Below, one piece after another: positions 18,495 through 26,000 of a stretch of DNA of 64,000 bases (positions are counted from its first letter, which is position 1; each line of letters opens with the position of its first letter). The stretch spans positions 87,971 through 151,970 of the forward strand of contig NZ_PQBS01000034.1 of assembly GCF_002911695.1 (NCBI RefSeq). The letters are read 5' to 3'. A program made the position numbers and the translations under genes. This DNA comes from Gracilimonas amylolytica. GTDB taxonomy: Bacteria; Bacteroidota; Rhodothermia; Balneolales; Balneolaceae. Below the pieces are notes generated by a model. That model worked only from the letters and a program-made list of their open reading frames with translations, did no database searches and was not told the DNA's origin.

Positions 18495-19125
18495 AGGTCA
18501 CGGTGACCTGAATCTGCCCCGAGTAAGAGCCGGCATTCTGATTGCCCACGTTTATGGAGCCGTATAAATACAAATAGGCCGTTTCGTTAAACAGAGCCGG
18601 GTTGTAGCCTTCGTAAACGGGGGTTGGGGGCGGACCCGGTGGTCGGTTGCCCCGTGCAAGTATAGGGAACTGCGCACTCGCAACATTGGACGCCACCTGC
18701 ATCAGTACCGCCTGATTGGTGTTGTTGTTACCGCGATTGGCATAGGCCGCCTGTAAGGTAAAGGGAATACAATTTGAATTGGAGCCGTTGCAGCTCACAT
18801 CATTGTTCAGATAAAGATAGTTATCTGCGGTGATGGTCACGACCACATCCAGGTATTTAACGCCTTCGATCATCAATACTTTGGCATCCAGGAGGTCAAC
18901 CGTTTTAAGGCCCTCATTTTGGATCACCATCCCGAAAGAAAGGTCCTCGGCCGGAATGAGTTCTGTGATAGAAACCGTGTATTTACTGCTAAAATCTCCG
19001 AAGTCGATCTCCTGAGCATTGAGTATGGTAGTAGTTGAAAGTGAGATCACACTCAGTATAAACAAAGCTCTGAGCGACCAAAGAGCAGATCTAATAAAAA
19101 AGTTATGTGAACTCCGGAATATCAT
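18487..19125 (-). CDS. DUF4402-like subunit with a disulfide candidate
   Basis: A 212-residue exported protein with a long signal peptide (to about residue 38, ILNAQ). DUF4402-like features are DLSFGMVIQNEG and the C-terminus GSYSGQIQVTVTYD (Gly at -14, penultimate Tyr). It is larger than its siblings: it has a two-cysteine insert (SCNGSNSNC) that may form a disulfide, and a Pro-rich loop (RPPGPPPTP). Such additions are common in tip adhesin subunits, but no adhesin domain is recognisable. ATGA overlap with the upstream gene; 8-bp overlap with the downstream one. Confidence 0.7.
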   Translation of the reverse strand: MIFRSSHNFFIRSALWSLRALFILSVISLSTTTILNAQEIDFGDFSSKYTVSITELIPAEDLSFGMVIQNEGLKTVDLLDAKVLMIEGVKYLDVVVTITADNYLYLNNDVSCNGSNSNCIPFTLQAAYANRGNNNTNQAVLMQVASNVASAQFPILARGNRPPGPPPTPVYEGYNPALFNETAYLYLYGSINVGNQNAGSYSGQIQVTVTYD

Positions 19126-19628
19126 ATATAATCGATCTCAATGGTGAAGTCGCCTTCGTAATTGCCCGGTGGGGCATTGCTTAGATCTATAATTCCACCG
19201 ATCCATATATAGAAACGTCCCTCTTCATTAAAGCGGAGGTTTCGGTTTTCCAGATCCAGGGGTTCAGAGGTAGCCTGTTCTTCTTCATCGTTACCGGAAA
19301 TGCGATAGGTAAAGGTCAGAGATCCATTCCCGTTGATCTGATTCAGAATGCGGTCCGGCAGGTAATTCAAGCGGAATTCGGCTTCAGGATTTCCAACGGC
19401 GATCATAAAACCGGCATTCAGATCCGAAACCGGATTAATGTTGATTTGTCCGTTTACAGACCGGGCATTACCCAATTGGAGGGTGTTGACCGTAATGATC
19501 TCAATAGCCGACTGCGTTGAACCAATAACCTGTGCGGAAACATTTACATTGGCAGTTTCACTGCTTTGTCCCTTGACGTAATAATTCCCTAAAATTAAAA
19601 ACAGAGCTATTAAAAGCGTTCTCTTCAT
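19122..19628 (-). CDS. DUF4402-like subunit, first gene of the pilus operon
   Basis: An exported DUF4402-like protein of 168 residues from the ATG at 19628 (MKRTLLIALF, signal peptide ending VKGQ). A longer frame starts with TTG at 19643 but would put five residues before a normal signal peptide. The core has LQLGNARSVNGQI, and the C-terminus GNYEGDFTIEIDYI again shows Gly at -14 and a penultimate Tyr. It is the promoter-proximal gene of the locus and shares ATGA with the next gene. In classical systems the first minor subunits often initiate or cap the fibre; that role here is a guess. Confidence 0.72.
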   Translation of the reverse strand: MKRTLLIALFLILGNYYVKGQSSETANVNVSAQVIGSTQSAIEIITVNTLQLGNARSVNGQININPVSDLNAGFMIAVGNPEAEFRLNYLPDRILNQINGNGSLTFTYRISGNDEEEQATSEPLDLENRNLRFNEEGRFYIWIGGIIDLSNAPPGNYEGDFTIEIDYI

Positions 19629-20607
19629 AAATATCGAGTGCAAAAAGTCTTGCTTGTTTATACCACTTAAATATAACCACTATGATAATGGTTTACCTGT
19701 TAGTTTATTTTAACGTCGTAACAAAATAAGTGTTAGGACGGTTTTATAATAAGAGATCATTTCGCGGCGAATGCCTGCTTTTGCCGTCAGACAGGCAGAG
19801 CGCCCCAGGTTTTGAATTGGGCATGTTATGGTGAACGCGATGGATCTCAACGTATAATACAAACGAGTAGCTCCACCTTTGAGACCCTTCGCGAAATACA
19901 ATCTATACCTAATCCCAATTGAAAACGCTCAGGGTGACAACCAAGAGGTAATTTTACGTCGAACTCACGTTATTTAATTGCTCACCCGAATTTCAGTTCG
20001 ATTATTCTTCTAAATGTTAGATAATTCAATGACAGTTTCTAAATTAAAAACGGCCCTGAAGGGGCCACATACGAATAACCCCGGACAATGAAATGCGATA
20101 GCATGGAAGCAGTCCGGGGTTAATAAGCGTACATGGAATAAAGCTTCGCCCGATTAATGTTTAAACCTCTGATGGTTTACGAAGCTTGGGCAAACTTCTC
20201 TTTAATGACCAGTTTCCACAACCCTGCGAAAACCAACAGAGACACTGGGATCTCTGTTTTCTTGGGTTTTCTTTTTTTGGACTATTAATCCCAGGGTTGC
20301 TCCCGCTTTCGCGGCTTTACCCTGGGCTATTCGTATTTGACCCTTTCAGGGGCAAGAAGGAACAATGAACAGAATTCTGCCCTCGATTTATCTAACACCT
20401 ACAAGGGTAACAACAAAGAAACAATTTGATCTTGAACTGACTTTTATCAGTTATTTTTGTTTTCACGGGAATGACCGAATTCACGTGAGTTTAACTAGAG
20501 AGGAAAAACCATTGCAAAAAAATCTCCTTTTACCTCAGCCACCGGGCAAAGATAAAAGGAGATAGGGGTACACTAAAGGGGTACAATAAACAAGTACGAC
20601 TTACTTC
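19629..20607. other. Gene-free 980-bp interval with structured repeats
   Basis: No credible coding sequence lies here; the short frames are hydrophobic or repeat-derived. Proximal to the pilus operon is its likely promoter region. At 19759-19897 an element of about 140 bp is bounded by an 8-bp inverted repeat (ATTTCGCG / CGCGAAAT). At 20052-20353 lies a pair of two-hairpin units in opposite orientation, described separately. The remaining 250 bp up to 20607 show nothing I can name. Confidence 0.6.
20052..20353. repeat. Inverted pair of two-hairpin units (REP/BIME-like)
   Basis: Two similar units of about 70 bp face each other. The left unit (20052-20124, minus orientation) has a 10-bp stem AACCCCGGAC/GTCCGGGGTT (20077-20086 with 20112-20121) and a second short hairpin GGCCCTGAAGGGGCC (20052-20066). 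The right unit (20284-20353) has CCCAGGGT/ACCCTGGG (20290-20297 with 20319-20326) and a second short hairpin in CCCTTTCAGGGGC. The stretch between the two hairpins (TATTCGTAT) and the flanks match between units, so the arms also pair with each other over about 26 bp with a few mismatches. Two more hairpins lie between: AAGCTTCG/CGAAGCTT (20141-20148 with 20180-20187) and AACAGAGA/TCTCTGTT (20235-20242 with 20251-20258). It is either a dispersed palindromic repeat or a structured RNA. Confidence 0.75.
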
Positions 20608-21750
20608 TTATTCGTAGGTACTCAATCTTTTATAACGGTTTTGATTGAGCATATTGGCGGCTGCGGCTTTTGCTGTTTGCTCAGCTTGGCAATCATAGCT
20701 TACCGTAATGTTACCATTGAGTTCAATATCAATGTCTGGTATTGTTGGATCATCTTCATCCGTTTTACCTACTAATACTGACCCATTAATATTTACAGTT
20801 CCTTTACCATCCATATTGTAAGCATTTTCAAAGATCACTAATCCATTAAAGGTAAATCCACCTTTTAGGTCCAGGCTACCGGTAACCGGATCAAGTAGTC
20901 CGGTTGTATCTCCCTCTACTGTACCATAATTGCGCACGACCATAATTCCAAAACCTTCTGTATTTGAGGCAAATTTAGTATCCCCTTCCACAAAAAACAC
21001 CCCAGGGTTATCAGCTGAACCCAAGTTTTCATTATATGTTCCGGAAGGAATTTTATTGACTCCATCCATTTGGGCTAGTCGCGCAACAAGTTGATCGACG
21101 GGTTGATAGGAAAGAGTTGAATCAACTTCTATTTTACCACCCTCACCTTCTAATTGGTCGTAGGTACCGCTATCACCAGAAATAGCATCATATGATTCCT
21201 GGTCCTGTACTGTAACAGCGGGTTTAGAACCACAAGTTCCACTATTATCATCACCGGTTATCATGGATGAACCCTGTGCTGAAAAATTAAAGTGATCATA
21301 CCCGGCTGCAATCGAAATAGCCGATTGAAAATCAGGTACGAAGTGAAGAGCTTCTTTTACATAAGATGTAATGATGTTTAGATCTTTTACCTGATTACTA
21401 ATAGGATCTCGGTACCACGAACGGGCATGTATTTCAACGGTATCACTTTCAAGTATTGCATAAGATCCGCCACCTGAAGAAGGTTTCAGGTCATAGTATA
21501 ACGAAATAGAATCTCCATCAATCTCCTGAATCCATGGGCTACTGCTGGTTGGATGCCAGGTACCGCCACTTTCATTAATTCTTTCCATTGAAACCTGTGC
21601 AGCCGTAAATGCTTTATTTCGGATCTGTACTTCGTAAGCATCAACGGCTGAGTTCTGTGCTATACCTGTACGCTGACTTTGTACACCTACTTGCAGGATG
21701 CCTACAGCAATAATGGCACCGGCGGCTATAATTAACATTGCGCGTCCCAT
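20608..21750 (-). CDS. PilX-like membrane-anchored protein
   Basis: A 380-residue protein with one N-terminal hydrophobic helix (about residues 4-22, MLIIAAGAIIAVGILQ) followed by a long extracytoplasmic domain, the layout of PilX-type minor pilins. There is no glycine-cleavage/Glu5 motif of classical type IV prepilins. Residues about 150-340 are beta-rich and Gly-rich with a bactofilin/right-handed-helix feel (GLLDPVTGSLDLKGGFTF). Two later cysteines (GTCGS, DCQAE) could pair. AGGAG lies at good distance before the ATG. It is the last of three same-strand pilin-like genes 2-10 bp apart. The function is a guess from layout. Confidence 0.6.
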   Translation of the reverse strand: MGRAMLIIAAGAIIAVGILQVGVQSQRTGIAQNSAVDAYEVQIRNKAFTAAQVSMERINESGGTWHPTSSSPWIQEIDGDSISLYYDLKPSSGGGSYAILESDTVEIHARSWYRDPISNQVKDLNIITSYVKEALHFVPDFQSAISIAAGYDHFNFSAQGSSMITGDDNSGTCGSKPAVTVQDQESYDAISGDSGTYDQLEGEGGKIEVDSTLSYQPVDQLVARLAQMDGVNKIPSGTYNENLGSADNPGVFFVEGDTKFASNTEGFGIMVVRNYGTVEGDTTGLLDPVTGSLDLKGGFTFNGLVIFENAYNMDGKGTVNINGSVLVGKTDEDDPTIPDIDIELNGNITVSYDCQAEQTAKAAAANMLNQNRYKRLSTYE

Positions 21751-21760
21751 AATTTATCTC

Positions 21761-22360
21761 CTAATCTTTTCTGAGGTTAACCGGCGAGAATCGTTTTTGC
21801 CAGGTTGTGGTTACATATCGGTCGGGATCTGAGGCCCGATAGTTTAACGAGTAATCGTTTTGCATTTCGAATTCGATCTCAATTTGTAGAATATTTTCAA
21901 AATTAGAACTACTTACCGGAGTACTCATTGGAGTGGTAGATCCGTACTGATCAAAGTATCGTATCTCGAAGTCCGTGATACCAACAGGGATTTCAGTAGT
22001 TACTCCATCTACTGTTCTGGACAACATGTCCACATGTGGGTTATTGGCATGATCCGGAGCATTATCAGGATCATATTTCCAAGTGATGAGTTCTACGTCT
22101 CCACTGTTATCAAGGTCACTGTAAAATGAAATTTCATGTTCATCTGCCTTGAGAAATTTAGTAGCGATTACACTGTCTTTCTGATAACCTATCTTAGGTA
22201 TATCATTGATGATCATTTCCTGTACAGCTTGAGAATGTGTTTTTTTGATCAGTGTTGTGGTCACTTCCTGATTGCTGAAACCTACGTTATAATTGATCGT
22301 AAAGATCATGATCATCAGGAAACCCGCAATGACATAGCTTATAATGAGTCCAAAGTTCAT
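21761..22360 (-). CDS. PilW-like membrane-anchored protein
   Basis: A 199-residue protein with an N-terminal hydrophobic helix (residues 4-24) and a soluble domain containing ISFYSDLDNSGDVE and DFEIRYFDQYG, a pattern common in PilW-like minor pseudopilins (where 'xxFxYxDxxG' recurs). No classical prepilin peptidase site is visible (MNFGLIISYV lacks Glu5). It lies 2 bp after the upstream pilin-like gene and 10 bp before the PilX-like gene, so the three are one operon. Confidence 0.6.
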   Translation of the reverse strand: MNFGLIISYVIAGFLMIMIFTINYNVGFSNQEVTTTLIKKTHSQAVQEMIINDIPKIGYQKDSVIATKFLKADEHEISFYSDLDNSGDVELITWKYDPDNAPDHANNPHVDMLSRTVDGVTTEIPVGITDFEIRYFDQYGSTTPMSTPVSSSNFENILQIEIEFEMQNDYSLNYRASDPDRYVTTTWQKRFSPVNLRKD

Positions 22361-22362
22361 AT

Positions 22363-22899
22363 CTAATCCGCGTAATAGCTTCTGATAAAGCTGAAATTAT
22401 AATTTGTATTTTCAGAACCTGGGTTCTTTTTCAAATAATCTGATTCTACGTTTACGGTAATTTGTTTTAATGTAGATTTACCTGCAGCTGTGCTAAATGT
22501 ATTGTACTCACTACTGTGATTGAGATATTGTACTTCGACTGTAATGAGATAATCCACACCATTAAAATTTTTAGTCTCACTAAAACCGTTAAAATCATCA
22601 AAATCATCAAATGTAGTTCTACCGCTTTCTCCAGTATCTTTTCCCAATGTTGAGAAGCCGCCTGGTATATATACAGGAACCACACTATTCCCACTGGCAT
22701 CGTCAGTTGTTTCTTCATCAAAGGCGAGGGCTCTTGACTCTTCAATTATATCCTGAGCATACGCAATGACCTGCCCCTCAAGCTGCCCTTCGATCATGGA
22801 TACGTTGTTCACTTGTATCACACGGTTGGCATTCAGTGCCATGGTGGATACAATGACCATAGCAAAAATCACATAAAGTACTTCCGAATATCCTGACAT
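22363..22899 (-). CDS. PilV-like membrane-anchored protein
   Basis: A 178-residue protein with an N-terminal hydrophobic helix (residues 6-22) and a small soluble domain. The N-terminus SGYSEVLYVIFAM is the closest thing in this trio to a prepilin motif: a Gly followed by a Glu, but at +3 instead of +5. The segment IIEESRALAFDEET resembles the helix tail of PilV/GspI-like minor pilins. It is the first gene of the trio; an AT-rich palindrome lies 32 bp upstream. The adjacent T9SS protein gene ends 174 bp upstream on the same strand. Confidence 0.6.
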   Translation of the reverse strand: MSGYSEVLYVIFAMVIVSTMALNANRVIQVNNVSMIEGQLEGQVIAYAQDIIEESRALAFDEETTDDASGNSVVPVYIPGGFSTLGKDTGESGRTTFDDFDDFNGFSETKNFNGVDYLITVEVQYLNHSSEYNTFSTAAGKSTLKQITVNVESDYLKKNPGSENTNYNFSFIRSYYAD

Positions 22900-22930
22900 G
22901 GCTTTTTCCTCTGTTTAAGTTCTCTATTAA

Positions 22931-22952
22931 AATATTAAAAAATCTTAATATT
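22931..22952. promoter_or_regulatory. AT-rich palindrome upstream of the pilin-like trio
   Basis: AATATTA (22931-22937) and TAATATT (22946-22952) flank an A-rich 8-bp spacer, 32 bp before the first pilin-like start. A nearly identical 22-bp element occurs at 56691-56712, 44 bp upstream of another minus-strand gene. An operator or promoter element is possible; chance in AT-rich DNA is not excluded. Confidence 0.3.
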
Positions 22953-23072
22953 TGATAGCTTTTCTAACATCAAGAGCTATCGAACCCTTATTTGTTACGA
23001 TTTAATATCACGACAGTCCGGATCAATACAAATTAGATTTTTTTATCCAAACCGCAGGTGATGCGCTAAGCC

Positions 23073-26000
23073 TTACTTAACGAGGGTCATTTTCTTGGTG
23101 AGAACACCACCTTCAGTAGAAAGGCGATAGATATACACGCCACTGGCTAATCGGGTGGCATCAAAATTCACTTCGTGGAAGCCGGCCTGATAGTTTTGGT
23201 CGACCAGGCGGGTGACTCTTCTTCCCAGGACATCATACACATCCAGCTGAACCGGCCCCTCAATAGGCACCGCAAAACGAATGGTGGTTCTTGGGTTGAA
23301 GGGGTTAGGGTAGTTATTATACAACTCAAATTGATCAGGAAGCCCTGCGGCATCTTCACCGGGGGCAAGGATCAGGGTGAACCGGGAATTCAGGTCCGCA
23401 TTGGTTTTGGATCTGGAACCGGAACTTGTGAGGCTGAAATTTTGAACAGTATTCATCTGTGCCTTACCGGCCTGCTGCGCCAGATTGAAGGTGTAGGTTT
23501 CCTCTTCGATCAGATCCACTTTTTGATCGGTATCTTTATCGTGAAGGGTGATGCTCCATCCCTCCGGCAGAGCTTCCAGGTTATGCAGTTTGATGGTAAA
23601 GGAGCCGCTGATCGGCAGGCCATTTTCATAGCCCCCCACATGTAAAGGGATCTCGAGTTCTGTACCGAAATCACGGGCCAGGTTATTGATGGCCAGTTGA
23701 GTACCGTCATCCAGTGTTGTAAAAAACTCGAGGTAGGTATTTGTCTCAAAAGGTAGCAACCGAATGGCGTCCCGGTCGTCTTTTTGAGTGCGCCCACCAG
23801 GCGATAGGGTGATATGAGTCGGTTTGGAAAAATCACCGGACGAGAGTTCAAGGGTAATCACTTCGGGTTCCTTGTTATTTTTGCTAAGGAAGGTTCCCCC
23901 GGTCGTGCGGGCACTTTGGTCAACAGACAATACCGGATTTTCCCCGTTGGCTTTCACCCAGAAAGCCTGAAACGGGCGGATGATCCCGTTCCCAAGTTTG
24001 GTGCCATCCAGGCTGCCGCCGCCAACGCCGTTCCAGTAAAAATAATCGTTACTCACCGGATCCCATACGTACAATACATTATCGATATTGGTCTTGGTCC
24101 AGCCGGAATGATCCCAGTCCAAACTAGATGCGAACGGATTCCCAACCAGGTTCCAGCCATCCGAATTCTCATTGTAAGCCACTTCCGAAAAATTAAAGGT
24201 TCCGGTTGCAGCAGGGTATTCCGTTCCATCTATATCTAAGGTTAGCGGGAGAGGGGTATTGTATCGGGGATCTTCCGCAATATCTCCAAAGAAATACACA
24301 AAGTAGCCGCGTCCTGCAGTTGGGGTGTCTGTAGCATTGCCGGGAGCTCTCCATCGTTGATTGTCGGTTGTGCCGAGTTCTTCATCAGCCACTTCGTAGG
24401 CAGTATCATACCAAAGTACGTTGGGTTGTAGGGAGTCAGCCGGGTCATTTCCCAGGCTCGCTCCGGTATAACCCTGTGTGACGGTCTTGTCCAACAGATC
24501 GTTAAAATCACTTTGTAATGGTGCTGAGATCATGCGCCAACCACGTGAAGCACTCACATTTCTCTTCATCCGTATGTTCCCATTCACATAACTGATGTTG
24601 GGAGCGATCAGGCTGTTACCTGAACTCAGGATCAGGGGGCCGTTTTGCAGCGTGAGGTTTCCACTCAGTACAATATCCCCAAAGGTTTGTACCCCTTCGG
24701 TGTTATTGATGACGGCACTTTGCATTTCCGAGAAGTTGGATACCTGCTGTTGTTGAATGTCAGGATAGTCCACGAAGTTTTCATCCAAACGAATTCCAAA
24801 GATCACTGTGCCTTCCGAGGCATCAATGTTTTCGAGACTTGCATCACCCCGTAGTACAAAGGTGTTGTCGTTGAGAAGGAGGGTGCCATCTCCGGTGATC
24901 TGATCCGTGACATCCAGCGTGATGCCGGCTCCGTCCTGAAGTTCAAAGGTGAAACCGGATCCAATATCCAATATGTTGATATCCAGGAGGTCGGCTCCGT
25001 TATCAAGAGTAACATCATTTTGCACGTTCAGGTTTTGAGCCAGAAAGTTAGGAGTTGAGATCGTTTGCGGGCTTTCACCATTCAGGGTTATTTCAGCCCC
25101 TTCATTGCGAGCCAGAAAACTGTTTACTGAGATGTCTCCACCTATAGTAATGTTAGTTTGAGCACCGGCTGTAAAGGTGCCGGAACCGGAAAAGCCGCCC
25201 TGAGTGGTTAGATTTGTATTATCATCAATATCAAGGATACCATCTACAATAAGTGCCCCGCTTACATTGATGGCATTAGCTCCAAAAAGCGTGAGGGCAG
25301 CACCGGATTGAATTTCAAAGCTTCCCAGGTTTATATTTAGATCTAACACGGGAAGATCCCCTACATCAGGAATGATCACATAGTCATCGTCCTGAGGAAC
25401 CGTTTGAGGATTCCAGTTTTCAAAATTGGTCCAATCCGTTCGGGTCCCTTCAGGCCCTCCTGCATTGGCAGTCCAGATAATCGGGTTTACAATATCCACG
25501 GTGGCGGTTGTTGCGATCTCGGTTGCCGGAGCATTTCCAAAGGATCCGGTGATCTCCACCAATTCAACCGAGTTGGAAGCCGTTAAGGTAGCGGTATAAT
25601 TTTGCAGGCCTGAATTCCATGACAAAGTTCCTAAAGAGGCATTTGGGTTGCCATCAGGCGACGAATTTCCATTTTCCTCAATTTGTGCAAGCTGTAAGGA
25701 AACAGGCAGCTGTTCCAGAACCCTGTTGCCAAATGCGTCTCTTAAGATGACAGAAATAGCAGATTGGCTGCCCGTTTGGTTTTGAAGCACACTCGGGTTA
25801 GCTACAACAACTGAAGTATTTGCATCTGGAGCATTAGCCTTGACAACAAACTCCTCACTGATTGTTACTACGTTAAACAGGTCGTCTGCGGTGACGGTTA
25901 ACGTGGCGGACGTATTACTCTGAGTGAGCGTAATTGGGTGACCTGTCAACTCACCATTCACAAACGTAGCCGTTGAGCCACCCGTGATGTTGGAATTGGA

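Noticed and set aside
19710..19901. 63-codon minus-strand frame
   Set aside because: Covers the 140-bp inverted-repeat-bounded element; no family match and no ribosome-binding site.
20040..20360. tmRNA, RNase P RNA or 6S RNA
   Set aside because: Considered because of the strong secondary structure, but none of the conserved sequence blocks of these RNAs can be found; the opposed repeat units explain the structure better.
20186..20565. Two short plus-strand frames
   Set aside because: Composed of the hairpin repeats and low-complexity sequence; no start signals and no protein-like features.
23175..23645. 156-codon plus-strand frame opposite the giant gene
   Set aside because: Shadow of the T9SS protein gene; no independent features.
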